A stretch of 34,955 bases of DNA from Hyphococcus sp. (GCA_028285645.1 JANQOV010000152.1:1-34955), one strand, 5' to 3'. Positions 1-8,338 are shown, counted from the stretch's first letter. Notes: generated by a model not told the origin, from the sequence alone. A program made the numbers and translations.

Positions 1-568
1 CGTCACGATGGGCGTCTGCCGGCGACGCAAAGTAAAGCCCCTCAATCTCCCGGGAGGGTGGTGCGGTCAGGGGGGCCGCCACCGCCAGCGGCGCATGCAA
101 AAGCTTCTTCCGGTCGATCTTAAACGTGTCGGCGTAAAGCTTTTGTTCTAATTGGGTAAATACCACAAAAGCATCGACGGTTTCGAAGGCGCGTTGCATC
201 TGCATTTCAAGATTTTCGTCCGGCAAGTCTTCGAAATGAAACGGCCAGGCGAGGCGGCGGGTTGCCGCACCAGTTTTGGCGAGGACTTCTTCAGCCCGCA
301 TGGCAGCCCAGGGGTCATGGGCGATCGTCATGTGGAATGGTTTTTCTTCGGCGCGTCTTGCGAAGGATCTGTCGCCCTCGGCCGATCCGCCGAGGCTCAA
401 CCGGCTGGCGGCTCTTGCGAGGATGCCGGTTTTGGGTTTCAGCGCGTCGGCAGCAAAGCGTTCCCAGGAAATCGCGTTGTCTTCAAAATGAAGATCCGGG
501 CGCCAAACGCCGGCCATGTCCTGTCGACCGTGAAGGCTGGCGATCCGCAAAGGGCGATGCTTGCTCAT
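1..568 (-). CDS. Probable glycosyltransferase, N-terminal part (runs off window)
   Basis: An open frame of 189 codons starts at ATG 568-566 on the minus strand and is still open at base 2, so the C-terminus lies outside the window. The protein begins MSKHRPLRIASLHG. It has a segment with HDPWAAMRAEEVL and then a stretch with DAFVVFTQLEQKLYADTF, followed by a basic region and LLHAPLAV. This resembles the acceptor-side half of GT-B fold glycosyltransferases, where a 'D-x-hydrophobic-T-x-x-E' helix precedes the linker to the nucleotide-sugar domain. The donor-binding domain is not visible, so family and substrate cannot be given. It diverges from fabD across 193 bp. No strong Shine-Dalgarno precedes this ATG. 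The coding call is fairly sure because the frame is long and uninterrupted; the function is tentative. Confidence 0.55.
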   Translation of the reverse strand, partial: MSKHRPLRIASLHGRQDMAGVWRPDLHFEDNAISWERFAADALKPKTGILARAASRLSLGGSAEGDRSFARRAEEKPFHMTIAHDPWAAMRAEEVLAKTGAATRRLAWPFHFEDLPDENLEMQMQRAFETVDAFVVFTQLEQKLYADTFKIDRKKLLHAPLAVAAPLTAPPSREIEGLYFASPADAHRD

Positions 569-580
569 GCCGGGCTCTTG

Positions 581-673
581 TCATGCAATTTTGCGCAAAG
601 CGTGGCGCGCAGCAGTAAGAGAACCAAAGTTCGGTGGCGCACACAAATCACGGCGTGCGTTGGTCTCACGCAT
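581..673 (-). CDS. Possible 30-residue small ORF upstream of the glycosyltransferase
   Basis: ATG 673-671 opens a 30-codon frame ending at TGA 583-581, only 12 bp before the glycosyltransferase start. GAGG lies five bases upstream of the ATG, a normal Shine-Dalgarno spacing. The product begins MRETNARRDLCAPPNFGS and is basic. The frame stays open upstream, into the antisense of fabD, without another good start. It could be a leader peptide, a translationally coupled small protein or chance. No family is recognised. Confidence 0.2.
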   Translation of the reverse strand: MRETNARRDLCAPPNFGSLTAARHALRKIA

Positions 674-761
674 CAGCGCCTCAGCTTCATGTTGCGCCGC
701 CGCTTGCTCCCGGTTGCGGCGGAGGGTATTGGCGCGGGCACAATGCTTTGAGGAGACCTTG

Positions 762-1706
762 ATGGCGCATGCATTTATCTTCCCGGGACAGGGCAGTCAG
801 GCTGTCGGCATGGGAATGGCGCTTGCCGAAAACTTTCCAGCAGCAGCCAAGACCTTTGAGGAAGTCGATGAAGCGCTTGGACAAAAGCTGTTTCAGTTGA
901 TGTGCAATGGCCCGATTGAGGAGCTGACGCTCACCGCCAATACCCAGCCGGCGCTGATGGCGCATTCGATTGCCGCCTTGCGCGTGTTGCAGGCGGAAGC
1001 GGGCGCAGACATTGCCGCCGCAAAATTTGTCGCCGGTCATTCTCTTGGCGAATATACGGCGCTCTGTGCGGCGGACGCCTTGAGCCTTAGCGACACGGCA
1101 AAGCTCCTGCGTATTCGCGGCGACGCCATGCAATCGGCGGTCCCGGTTGGCGAGGGTGCCATGGCGGCGCTCATCGGCGTTGATCTTGACGGCGCGCAAA
1201 AGGCGATTGATGCGGCGGCGGGCGACGGCGTTTGCGAAATCGCCAATGATAATGCGCCGGGGCAGGTAGTGATTTCAGGACACAAGGCGCGCGTCGAAGC
1301 GGTATGCGCTGGTGCTAAAGAATTCGCCGCCAAGATGGCGAAACTGTTGCCTGTCTCCGCGCCGTTTCACTCTTCACTGATGCAGCCTGCTGCAGACGCT
1401 ATGGCGGCGGCGCTTGCGGATGCAGATATCAATGAACCAAAACCCGCCTTGGTGGCGAATGTCACAGCCACGATTGCAACTGAGCCCGACGACATTCGCG
1501 ATCTTCTGGTCAAACAAGTTACCGGCCGCGTGCGTTGGACCGATAGCGTCAACTATATGTCTAGCGAAGGCTGTGACACATTCATCGAAGTTGGATCAGG
1601 GAAAGTCCTCAGCGGCTTGATTAGGCGGATCAATAAGGGCGCGACGTCATTGGCTGTGGGCGAGCCGGGTGATCTTGAGGCTTTTAAGAGTTTGTCCCTG
1701 GATTAA
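762..1706 (+). CDS. fabD: Malonyl-CoA:ACP transacylase FabD
   Basis: FabD moves the malonyl group from coenzyme A to acyl carrier protein, supplying the extender unit for type II fatty acid synthesis in the cytosol. The 315-residue protein has the family's usual length. It shows FPGQGSQ at residues 7-13, the nucleophile elbow GHSLGE with catalytic Ser94, and the second catalytic residue His203 in SAPFHSSL. The frame continues upstream, but ATG 762 is preceded by AGGAGA at 751-756 with good spacing, and the protein then starts directly with the family motif, so that start was chosen. It is the first gene of a same-strand run with fabG, acpP and fabF, and its promoter must lie in 569-750. Confidence 0.97.
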   Translation: MAHAFIFPGQGSQAVGMGMALAENFPAAAKTFEEVDEALGQKLFQLMCNGPIEELTLTANTQPALMAHSIAALRVLQAEAGADIAAAKFVAGHSLGEYTALCAADALSLSDTAKLLRIRGDAMQSAVPVGEGAMAALIGVDLDGAQKAIDAAAGDGVCEIANDNAPGQVVISGHKARVEAVCAGAKEFAAKMAKLLPVSAPFHSSLMQPAADAMAAALADADINEPKPALVANVTATIATEPDDIRDLLVKQVTGRVRWTDSVNYMSSEGCDTFIEVGSGKVLSGLIRRINKGATSLAVGEPGDLEAFKSLSLD

Positions 1707-1747
1707 GGCGCGTTGAATTTTCTCAGAACAAAAAAGCGAGGCGATTG

Positions 1748-2485
1748 ATGTTTGAATTGGAAGGCAAGCGGGCGCTGGTTACAGGCGCGACCGGCGGCAT
1801 TGGCGGCGCAGTGGCGACGGCGCTTCATGCGCAAGGGGCGAGCATCGCCATATCCGGGACGCGCCAGGAAAAGCTCGAAGCGTTAGCGGGTGAATTAAAA
1901 GAGCGCGTGCATGTCACCCCGTGCAACTTGTCCGATCTTGATCAAGTCGACGCCCTACCGAAACAAGCCTCCGAAGCCATGGGCGGTCTCGACATTGTCG
2001 TATCTAACGCCGGCGTCACGCGAGACACGCTAATGATGATGATGAAACCCGACATGTGGGAAGACGTCATCAAGATCAATCTCACCGCCTATTTCCGTCT
2101 CGCCAAGGCGTCGCTCCGGGGCATGACCAAGCAGCGCTTCGGACGCATCATCGGTGTTACGTCTGTGGTCGGGGTTACCGGCAATGCGGGACAAGCAAAT
2201 TACGCCGCGTCGAAAGCCGGTATGATCGGCATGACGAAGTCGCTCGCTCAGGAAGTGGCGAGCCGCAATGTCACGGTAAACTGCATCGCCCCTGGCTTTA
2301 TCGCCACCGCCATGACGGGCGCCCTCAACGATCAGCAGCGGGAAGCGATTTTGGGGAAAATTCCCGCCGGGGCCATGGGGAAATCCGAGGATATCGCCTC
2401 GGCGGTGGTCTTTCTGGCGTCTGAAGAGGCGGGTTATGTGACCGGGCAAACTCTTCATGTAAATGGCGGTATGGCAATGATATAA
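1748..2485 (+). CDS. fabG: 3-oxoacyl-ACP reductase FabG
   Basis: FabG reduces 3-oxoacyl-ACP to 3-hydroxyacyl-ACP with NADPH, the first reductive step of each elongation cycle. The 245-residue protein is a classical short-chain dehydrogenase/reductase. It has the cofactor-binding TGATGGIG at residues 12-19, NAG at 87-89, and the catalytic set Asn111, Ser139, Tyr152 and Lys156 (YAASK). The C-terminus VNGGMAMI is typical of FabG. A TTG codon at 1745 directly precedes ATG 1748; the ATG with GCGAGG a few bases upstream is the better start. It follows fabD by 41 bp and is followed by acpP after 141 bp, so acpP may also have its own promoter. Confidence 0.97.
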   Translation: MFELEGKRALVTGATGGIGGAVATALHAQGASIAISGTRQEKLEALAGELKERVHVTPCNLSDLDQVDALPKQASEAMGGLDIVVSNAGVTRDTLMMMMKPDMWEDVIKINLTAYFRLAKASLRGMTKQRFGRIIGVTSVVGVTGNAGQANYAASKAGMIGMTKSLAQEVASRNVTVNCIAPGFIATAMTGALNDQQREAILGKIPAGAMGKSEDIASAVVFLASEEAGYVTGQTLHVNGGMAMI

Positions 2486-2626
2486 CGGGCTTCCTATATG
2501 CCCAGCGCCGGTTTTGGCGTTGCAACATCCTGCAATATGCCGTAATCGGCGGGAAATGCCGCGTTCAGCGCCTTTTTGGGCCGATACCGCGACCACGACT
2601 TAAAACGACTATATGAGGAGCCCTGA

Positions 2627-2863
2627 ATGTCTGACCTTGCAGAACGCGTGAAGAAAATTGTCGTCGAGCATCTTGATGTTGATCCGGCGAAAGTTGATCC
2701 AAAAGCCAGTTTCATTGACGATCTTGGCGCCGACAGCCTCGACATCGTCGAATTGGTGATGGCGTTCGAAGAAGAGTTTGATGTTGAGATCCCTGACGAT
2801 GCGGCCGAGACGATCCAAACTGTAGGCGACGCAATCAAGTTTATTGAAGAACAGAAGAAATAA
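2627..2863 (+). CDS. acpP: Acyl carrier protein AcpP
   Basis: The 78-residue acidic protein carries growing acyl chains on a 4'-phosphopantetheine arm. The attachment site is Ser37 in the motif [13 protein letters not shown], which matches the family almost exactly, and the length is standard. GAGGAG at 2615-2620 ends six bases before the ATG, a strong ribosome binding site as expected for one of the most abundant proteins of the cell. It sits between fabG and fabF. Its product is the carrier used by all enzymes of this cluster. A weak hairpin with a short T-run lies between acpP and fabF and may lower read-through into fabF. Confidence 0.98.
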   Translation: MSDLAERVKKIVVEHLDVDPAKVDPKASFIDDLGADSLDIVELVMAFEEEFDVEIPDDAAETIQTVGDAIKFIEEQKK

Positions 2864-2907
2864 ACTCTCGGCGCGACGAGGGCTAGACCGGTGCCTTGAA
2901 TTGTTAT

Positions 2908-2930
2908 CGCGCTGGCGCGTCATCGTTTTT
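2908..2930 (+). terminator. Possible attenuator between acpP and fabF
   Basis: CGCG (2908-2911), a four-base loop and CGCG (2916-2919) can form a short hairpin. TCATCG and then five T residues (2926-2930) follow. An outer TTGAA (2896-2900) and TTCAA (2935-2939) could pair around it. The stem is short and the T-run late, so at most this would act as a partial terminator that keeps fabF below acpP. Confidence 0.3.
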
Positions 2931-2964
2931 ATAGTTCAAACCTGAAAATGCGAGGCCCTTGCCT

Positions 2965-4251
2965 ATGAGACGTGTTGTCGTCACCGGTTTGGGTTTGGTG
3001 TCGCCATTGGGCGCCGGCATTGATGCGCCATGGCGCCGGTTGATCGCTGGCGAGTCAGCGGCGGGGCCTATCGGCCGCTTTGACGTATCCGCCTTGCCTT
3101 GCCGCATCGCTGCTGAGGTTCCCCGGTCTGACGGCTATGCCGGCGGGGAGGCGGCAGGTGACGCTGCATTTAATCCCGATGATTGGGTTGAGCCCCGCGA
3201 ACAGCGGCGCATGGATGACTTTATCATCTATGGCATCGCCGCGGCGCATATGGCGTTCAAGCATTCAGGGCTTGAGATCAAAAGCGAAGAAGAACGCGAG
3301 CGCATCGGCGTTATGACCGGTTCCGGCATTGGCGGTCTGCCGGGCATTGAAGAGCAAGTGACAATCCTCAACGCCAAGGGCCCGCGCCGGGTGTCGCCCT
3401 TCTTTATTACCGGCAGCCTCATCAATCTTGTTTCGGGGCAGGTTTCTATTCGGCTTGGGCTTAAGGGACCGAACCATGCGGTGGTGACGGCGTGTTCCTC
3501 CGGCGCTCATGCGATCGGCGATGCAGCGCGGCTGATTGCCCTCGACGATGCTGATGTCATGCTCGCGGGCGGCGCAGAGTCAGCAGTCTGTCCCATCGGC
3601 ATGGCGGGTTTTGCCGCATGCAAGGCGCTGACGACGCATTTCAATGAAGCACCCGAAAAAGCATCACGCCCTTATGACGAGGATCGCGACGGCTTTTTAA
3701 TGGGCGACGGCGCAGCGTTCCTGGTGCTGGAAGAATATGAGCGGGCGAAAGCGCGCGGCGCGACGATCTATGCAGAGATTATCGGCTATGGCCTTTCCGG
3801 CGACGCCTATCACATTACGGCGCCGGCGGAAGACGGTGATGGCGGTTTCCGATCCATGCGCATGGCCCTCAAGCGGGCGGGTATCGAACCCAAAGACATT
3901 GACTATGTAAACGCCCATGGCACGTCGACGCCGGTGGGCGACGAAATCGAGCTAAAGGCTGTCGAGCGTTTGTTCGGCGACGCGGCTCTCGGGCTGGTGA
4001 TGTCGTCGACCAAATCCTCCATCGGGCATCTGCTGGGCGCCGCCGGCGCGGTTGAGGCGGTCTTTTGCCTGCTCGCCATGCGCGACAATGTTGCGCCGCC
4101 GACGATCAATCTGGAAAACCCTTCGGTCGAGACGCCGATCAACCTTGCGCCGCAAAAGGCTGTGGAAAAACAGATTGATACTGTGCTTTCCAATTCCTTT
4201 GGCTTTGGCGGCACCAACGCCTCTCTGGTGATGCGCCGCGTTGACGGTTAA
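2965..4251 (+). CDS. fabF: 3-oxoacyl-ACP synthase II FabF
   Basis: FabF is the elongating condensing enzyme. It joins acyl-ACP with malonyl-ACP, releasing CO2, to give 3-oxoacyl-ACP. The 428-residue protein has the thiolase-fold catalytic triad: Cys177 in TACSSGAHAIG, His318 in NAHGTSTPVGD and His355 in SSIGHLLGAAGAVE. The C-terminal NSFGFGGTN loop is intact. An insertion around residues 52-80 (SDGYAGGEAAG region) makes it slightly longer than the enterobacterial enzyme. ATG 2965 with CGAGG at 2951-2955 was chosen; the TTG at 2959 is a worse start. It follows acpP by about 100 bp and precedes mltG by 29 bp. Confidence 0.96.
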   Translation: MRRVVVTGLGLVSPLGAGIDAPWRRLIAGESAAGPIGRFDVSALPCRIAAEVPRSDGYAGGEAAGDAAFNPDDWVEPREQRRMDDFIIYGIAAAHMAFKHSGLEIKSEEERERIGVMTGSGIGGLPGIEEQVTILNAKGPRRVSPFFITGSLINLVSGQVSIRLGLKGPNHAVVTACSSGAHAIGDAARLIALDDADVMLAGGAESAVCPIGMAGFAACKALTTHFNEAPEKASRPYDEDRDGFLMGDGAAFLVLEEYERAKARGATIYAEIIGYGLSGDAYHITAPAEDGDGGFRSMRMALKRAGIEPKDIDYVNAHGTSTPVGDEIELKAVERLFGDAALGLVMSSTKSSIGHLLGAAGAVEAVFCLLAMRDNVAPPTINLENPSVETPINLAPQKAVEKQIDTVLSNSFGFGGTNASLVMRRVDG

Positions 4252-4280
4252 ACTGTTCAATTCGGGTTTGTGGAGGCGGC

Positions 4281-5339
4281 ATGGGTTTGAACAGCAAGGT
4301 CCCGCTGAATAGAGCGGCGCAGCGCGGCGGTGCGGTGAAGTCATTTATCACCTTCGTCGCGGGGCTCGCGTTCTTAGCATTTTTGGCGCTGGCGGCAGGC
4401 GGTTATCTTGCCTGGCGCGAAGCGACCTCGCCGGGTCCCTCGGTTTCCGAAACCATTGTGTTGTTAGAGCCCGGCGCGTCGGTCGGCGGCATTGCAACGC
4501 AGTTGGAGCAGGAAGGCGTTATTCGGTATCCGGAGCTTTTCAAAGCCGCAGTGCGCTTCAAAGACCATCAGGGCGACTTGAAAGCCGGCGAATATTCAAT
4601 CCCAGCGGGCGCAAGCATTATCGATATCATCGAGATATTGGTCGAAGGCAAAAGCATTCTTCATTATTTCACCGCGCCGGAAGGATTGACGACCGAGCAG
4701 ATCTTAAGGCTGATCACTGAAGATGAAGTGCTGGTTGGCGATGTTACAATGGCGCCGGCGGAAGGGGAGATGCTGCCGGAAACCTATGCGTTCACGCGCA
4801 ATGAGACGCGCGATGCAATGATCGTGCGGATGATGGCGGCGCAAGATGAAGTGATCGCATCGCTCTGGGACGGCCGGCAAATGGACTTGCCGATTTCAAC
4901 GCCGGAAGAGGCGATCATTCTTGCTTCTATCGTTGAAAAAGAAACCGGCGTTCGCGCCGAGCGACCTCGCGTTGCTGCAGTGTTCATCAATCGACTAAAG
5001 CGCACGCCGCCGATGCGGCTCGAATCTGATCCGACGGTGATTTATGGCCTGACTGGCGGCGAGCCGTTGGGCAGGGGCCTGCGGGTCAGCGAATTGCGCG
5101 GAAAAACGCCTTACAACACTTACGAAATCAACGGGCTGCCGCCGACGCCGATCGCTAATCCTGGGCGCGCGTCGATCGAAGCGGTGCTTCATCCGGACGA
5201 TACAGACGAACTCTTTTTTGTCGCCGACGGAACCGGCGGTCACGCCTTCGCCAAGACATTGCGCGAGCATCAGCAAAATGTCGCTGCATGGCGCCGTATC
5301 GAGCGCGAGCGCGCGCAAGCGGCGGAGAACGAGGGTTGA
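4281..5339 (+). CDS. mltG: Endolytic murein transglycosylase MltG
   Basis: MltG (YceG family) cuts nascent glycan strands in the periplasm and is thought to set their length. The 352-residue protein has one N-terminal membrane segment at about residues 20-44. A LysM-like region follows (PGASVGGIATQLEQEGVI). The catalytic domain shows ASIVEKET with the expected catalytic Glu219, RLESDPTVIYG, and the closing YNTYEINGLPPTPIANPG block. GGAGG just before ATG 4281 supports the start. It is placed directly after fabF, an arrangement common in alphaproteobacteria, and is probably co-transcribed with it. A basic, Arg-rich tail follows the domain. Confidence 0.95.
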   Translation: MGLNSKVPLNRAAQRGGAVKSFITFVAGLAFLAFLALAAGGYLAWREATSPGPSVSETIVLLEPGASVGGIATQLEQEGVIRYPELFKAAVRFKDHQGDLKAGEYSIPAGASIIDIIEILVEGKSILHYFTAPEGLTTEQILRLITEDEVLVGDVTMAPAEGEMLPETYAFTRNETRDAMIVRMMAAQDEVIASLWDGRQMDLPISTPEEAIILASIVEKETGVRAERPRVAAVFINRLKRTPPMRLESDPTVIYGLTGGEPLGRGLRVSELRGKTPYNTYEINGLPPTPIANPGRASIEAVLHPDDTDELFFVADGTGGHAFAKTLREHQQNVAAWRRIERERAQAAENEG

Positions 5340-5382
5340 GGCGTTGACGTAACCGGGGCCGCCGCATTCGTCGTGCGACCAA

Positions 5383-5404
5383 AAACGCAGGCGTTACGCC
5401 GTTT
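5383..5404 (+). terminator. Possible hairpin terminator after mltG
   Basis: Downstream of mltG the sequence can fold as AAAC, a GCA bulge, GGCG, loop TTA, CGCC and GTTT. The core GGCGTTACGCC (5390-5400) is a near-perfect palindrome. There is no clean T-run after it, so it may equally be a regulatory palindrome upstream of the next gene at 5480. Confidence 0.3.
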
Positions 5405-5479
5405 ACGCCATAAATTGTAATATGCTGCGTTTCGCCTATTGTGTCGGTGATCGGAGCAAGCCGCAGCGGAGGCATCGCT

Positions 5480-6079
5480 ATGGGCGCGAAGTTTCAACTT
5501 TCCTTAATCATCGGGTGTTTCCTGCTTGCGCAGCCAAGCCTTGCCGCCACATGCCCGAAACCGCAATTGGTGCAAAAAGCGATCGCGTTGCAACATGGCA
5601 AGGCGAGCATCGACGATGACCCCATCGGCGGCGGTATCGCCGCTAAACAACAACGCAAAGCCGGTATTGACGACGACCCGATCGGCGGCGGCGTCACGGC
5701 AAAGCAGCAACCCAAGACAGGCATAGACGATGATCCCATCGGCGGCGGGATTTCCTCTGATCCAGAATGGAAGACTGCGGAAGCCGTCGCCCGCGCCTTT
5801 GATATCTTTGGCGATGGTTCAACCTATGTCGTCCTGCAGGGCGTGAAGATCGACGATAATGGCGGTTTAACGTGCGTTTACGGCTTCAGCGAAGCGAGCG
5901 GATTGGGATTTATGGCTGATCGCGCATCACCAGCCGCTTACATCACGTTAAAGCGCGGCGTCTGCCGTACAGCTTCAGGAGGGTGGCGCCAGCAACGCAT
6001 TGGCGACAACAAAAAAACCGGCGAGGTGGTCTCGCTATGCAATGCGTCTGAGGCGGCATGCAACTTCAATTGTCGTTAG
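5480..6079 (+). CDS. Secreted protein with three DDDPIGGG repeats, unknown function
   Basis: The 199-residue product has a clear Sec signal peptide: hydrophobic residues 6-20 and likely cleavage near SLAA-TC. After about 40 residues come three tandem 19-residue units that share GIDDDPIGGG and a basic KQQ spacer. A globular tail follows with a KIDDNGGLTCVYGF segment and several Cys residues near the C-terminus (SLCNASEAACNFNC). The Cys residues and export suggest a disulfide-bonded periplasmic or surface protein; the acidic repeat could bind a divalent metal such as calcium, which is inference. A GTG at 5441 opens the frame earlier, but ATG 5480 with GGAGG at 5468-5472 is preferred. It sits between mltG and yicC. 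No family is recognised. Confidence 0.8.
   Translation: MGAKFQLSLIIGCFLLAQPSLAATCPKPQLVQKAIALQHGKASIDDDPIGGGIAAKQQRKAGIDDDPIGGGVTAKQQPKTGIDDDPIGGGISSDPEWKTAEAVARAFDIFGDGSTYVVLQGVKIDDNGGLTCVYGFSEASGLGFMADRASPAAYITLKRGVCRTASGGWRQQRIGDNKKTGEVVSLCNASEAACNFNCR
5600..5758 (+). repeat. Three tandem 57-bp coding repeats
   Basis: Units begin at 5600, 5657 and 5714. The first two are full 19-codon units (KAxIDDDPIGGG plus a seven-residue spacer). The third breaks down after GIDDDPIGGGISS. The DNA copies differ at synonymous positions (gacgatgacccc, gacgacgacccg, gatgatccc), so the protein sequence is better kept than the DNA. This points to selection on the repeat rather than a very recent duplication. 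Confidence 0.9.
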
Positions 6080-6179
6080 CCGCAAGTCGTGCGTTGCTTT
6101 TTGTTGGTTTCCTTCAAGCGTTGAATCGTGCTGATTGCAACGCCATGAGCAAACATCCAGTGCTGGCGTTCTAATCGTT

Positions 6180-7064
6180 ATGACCATTTCATCCATGACC
6201 GGCTTTGCCCGCGCCAATGGCGCCTTCGAAGACCGCAGCTGGTCTTGGGAGGTTAAAAGCGTCAATGGCCGCGGACTCGAAGTCAGGAGCCGGCTGCCGC
6301 AGGGTTTTGACTTTATCGAGCCTGATATACGCAAAGCTGTCCAGAAAGCGCTGCATCGCGGTTCGTTGAGCGTCAATCTCACCATGCAGCGCGAAGCGAC
6401 GGACGCCCGCTATCGCGTGAACAATGAAGCGTTGAGCAATGTGCTCACCATGGTCGACCACATCAATATGCGCGTTAAATGCGATCTTCCGCGTGCGGAA
6501 TCAATTTTGGCGTTGCGCGGCGTGTTGGAGCCGGTCGAGGACGAGCCGGACGACGCCGCCATGGCGGCGCTCGGAAAAGCGCTGCTGGCAAGTTTCGATG
6601 AGGCGTTGAAAGCGCTGGCCGATGCGCGCAAGAAAGAGGGAAAGGCGCTCTCTTCGGCGATCGCTGATCAGTTGACGGAAATTGAAAAGCTCAACAAGGC
6701 GGCGACGAAATTAGCTGCGACGGCGCCGAAGGCGTTGCGCGACAAGATTGCGGCGCAACTTGAAACGCTGCTTGCCGGCGCGCCGATCCCTGAAGAACGT
6801 CTGGCGCAGGAAGCAGCGCTCCTGGCGGTAAAGGCCGATGTTCGCGAAGAACTCGATCGGCTGACAGCCCACATTGAAGGCGCGCGGGCCTTGTTAAAGG
6901 AAGCAGGGCCTGTCGGGCGCTCCCTTGACTTTCTCACCCAGGAATTTAACCGCGAAGCCAATACGCTGTGTTCAAAGGCGTCGGACATGACGCTCAAGCA
7001 GATTGGGCTCGACCTTAAAAAGACAATCGATCAGATGCGCGAGCAGGTCCAAAATGTTGAGTAG
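6180..7064 (+). CDS. yicC: YicC family endoribonuclease
   Basis: The 294-residue protein begins MTISSMTGFARANG, the hallmark N-terminus of the YicC/YloC family. It contains VKSVNGRGLEVRSRLP, and its C-terminal block has GRSLDFLTQEFNREANTLCSKASD and ends KMREQVQNVE-like, as in the family. E. coli YicC has been reported to be an RNA endonuclease acting on the small RNA RyhB; whether this protein does the same is unknown. An earlier start at 6135 is possible but would add 15 residues before the family N-terminus, so ATG 6180 was chosen although its ribosome binding site is weak. It stands 26 bp before gmk, a pairing widespread in proteobacteria. Confidence 0.93.
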   Translation: MTISSMTGFARANGAFEDRSWSWEVKSVNGRGLEVRSRLPQGFDFIEPDIRKAVQKALHRGSLSVNLTMQREATDARYRVNNEALSNVLTMVDHINMRVKCDLPRAESILALRGVLEPVEDEPDDAAMAALGKALLASFDEALKALADARKKEGKALSSAIADQLTEIEKLNKAATKLAATAPKALRDKIAAQLETLLAGAPIPEERLAQEAALLAVKADVREELDRLTAHIEGARALLKEAGPVGRSLDFLTQEFNREANTLCSKASDMTLKQIGLDLKKTIDQMREQVQNVE

Positions 7065-7090
7065 GCCAGAATGTTGAACGGGCAAGACAG

Positions 7091-7735
7091 ATGATCGGCG
7101 GCGACCTGACCGTGGCGCGGCGCGGCCTCATGTTCATTTTGTCGAGCCCGTCCGGCGCCGGCAAGACGACGCTGGCGGACCGGATGCTCGAAAAAGACGG
7201 CGAGATTGTCTTGTCGATTTCAGCGACGACGCGGCCGCCGCGGTCGGGCGAAAAGGACGGCGAGGATTATCATTTTGTTGCGGAAGAAAAGTTCCTTGAA
7301 ATGCGCGACAATAATGAATTCCTCGAATGGGCGAATGTTTTCGGGAATTATTATGGAACGCCGCGGGCGCCGGTGGAAGCGGCCCTTGCGCAAGGCAAGG
7401 ACGTTCTGTTCGACATCGATTGGCAGGGCGCGCAGCAGCTTGATCAGGTCGCCCGCGACGATGTGGTCAAGGTGTTCATCTTGCCGCCTTCGCGCGCGGA
7501 GCTTGAACGGCGGTTACGCAAGCGCGCCCAAGACCCGGAAGACGTTGTGCAAAAGCGCATGGCCAAGGCCGATGCCGAAATTTCTCATTGGGCGGAATAT
7601 GACTACGTGATCATCAACTACGCGCTTGATGAATCTGAAGAGCTGTTGCGGTCTATTCTCTTCGCAGAGCGGCTCAAGCGCCGCCGTCAGGTCGGGCTCG
7701 CGGCAATTGTGAAAGAAATGATGGGCGAGGCGTAA
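7091..7735 (+). CDS. gmk: Guanylate kinase Gmk
   Basis: Gmk phosphorylates GMP to GDP with ATP, feeding GTP, dGTP and (p)ppGpp pools. The 214-residue protein has the P-loop SSPSGAGKTT at residues 18-27. The GMP-binding region carries ISATTRPPRSGEKDGEDYHF and the GNYYGTP motif. FDIDWQGAQQL and the Arg-rich lid RRLRKRAQD are also present. Length and motif order are those of bacterial Gmk. It is the last gene of the forward run that begins with fabD; the next gene, greA, is convergent, and two inverted repeats lie between them. Confidence 0.97.
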   Translation: MIGGDLTVARRGLMFILSSPSGAGKTTLADRMLEKDGEIVLSISATTRPPRSGEKDGEDYHFVAEEKFLEMRDNNEFLEWANVFGNYYGTPRAPVEAALAQGKDVLFDIDWQGAQQLDQVARDDVVKVFILPPSRAELERRLRKRAQDPEDVVQKRMAKADAEISHWAEYDYVIINYALDESEELLRSILFAERLKRRRQVGLAAIVKEMMGEA

Positions 7736-7780
7736 AAGCCTACGGCTTTGTCTGGAGCAAGCGGCGCAAGGGTGCGCCGC
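7735..7780. terminator. Two hairpins between convergent gmk and greA
   Basis: AAAGCC (7735-7740), loop TAC and GGCTTT (7744-7749) form one perfect hairpin that overlaps the gmk stop codon. GCGGCGCA (7761-7768), loop AGGG and TGCGCCGC (7773-7780) form a second perfect eight-pair stem. They lie between two convergent genes and can fold in either transcript. Neither is followed by a strong T-run, so a bidirectional terminator is likely but not proven. Confidence 0.55.
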
Positions 7781-7795
7781 TCGCAAAAAGGCAGG

Positions 7796-8269
7796 TTAAA
7801 CGAACTTCACTCGTTCGATTTCATAAGCGCGGGCGCCGCCGGGGGCGGCGACTTCAACGCTATCGCCGACTTCCTTGCCGATGATGGCGCGGGCGATGGG
7901 CGATGAGACCGAAATCTTGCCGGTTTTCACATCCGCTTCGAGATCGCCGACGATCTGCCAGGTCTTTTTCTCTTCAGTGTCCTCGTCGATCAGGGTGACC
8001 GTCGCGCCGAATTTCACCGTGTCGCCATTGAGCTTGGCGACGTCAATGACCTCGGCGCGAGTGAACTTGTCTTCAAGCTCGAGAATCTGTCCTTCGACCC
8101 AGCCCTGACGCTCTTTAGCGGCGTGATATTCGGCGTTCTCCGAAAGGTCGCCATGGGCGCGTGCTTCCGCAATCGCCTGGATCACGGCCGGGCGGTCTTC
8201 GTTTTTGAGTTTTCTGAGGTCGGCTTCGAGCTTCTCGTAGCCGGCTGCCGTCATCGGGAACTTATCCAT
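7796..8269 (-). CDS. greA: Transcription elongation factor GreA
   Basis: GreA enters the RNA polymerase secondary channel and triggers cleavage of backtracked RNA. The 157-residue protein has the N-terminal coiled-coil domain with the conserved acidic tip region [18 protein letters not shown]-terminal FKBP-like domain follows, with [18 protein letters not shown] and [21 protein letters not shown] at 8290 could extend it by seven residues, but ATG 8269 gives the family N-terminus [14 protein letters not shown] and has AAAGGGA upstream. It lies downstream of carB on the same strand but is separated from it by a terminator, so it probably has its own promoter. Confidence 0.97.
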   Translation of the reverse strand: MDKFPMTAAGYEKLEADLRKLKNEDRPAVIQAIAEARAHGDLSENAEYHAAKERQGWVEGQILELEDKFTRAEVIDVAKLNGDTVKFGATVTLIDEDTEEKKTWQIVGDLEADVKTGKISVSSPIARAIIGKEVGDSVEVAAPGGARAYEIERVKFV

Positions 8270-8294
8270 ACGCTCATCCCTTTCTCTCAAACGG

Positions 8295-8321
8295 AGCTTA
8301 TCGCCGCGAAGTGGCGGTCAA
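8295..8321 (-). promoter_or_regulatory. Possible greA promoter
   Basis: On the minus strand CTTGACC (TTGACC, complement of 8316-8321) resembles a -35 box. TAAGCT (complement of 8295-8300) lies 15 bases further on as a weak -10. It is correctly placed between the carB terminator and the greA ribosome binding site, but spacing is short and the -10 is poor. Confidence 0.25.
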
Positions 8322-8338
8322 GCCTTTGAATCGAAGCG

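Noticed and set aside
152-751. A 199-codon forward frame opposite the glycosyltransferase
   Set aside because: The protein has no recognisable motif, and the opposite strand has a coherent glycosyltransferase-like sequence with an ATG start.
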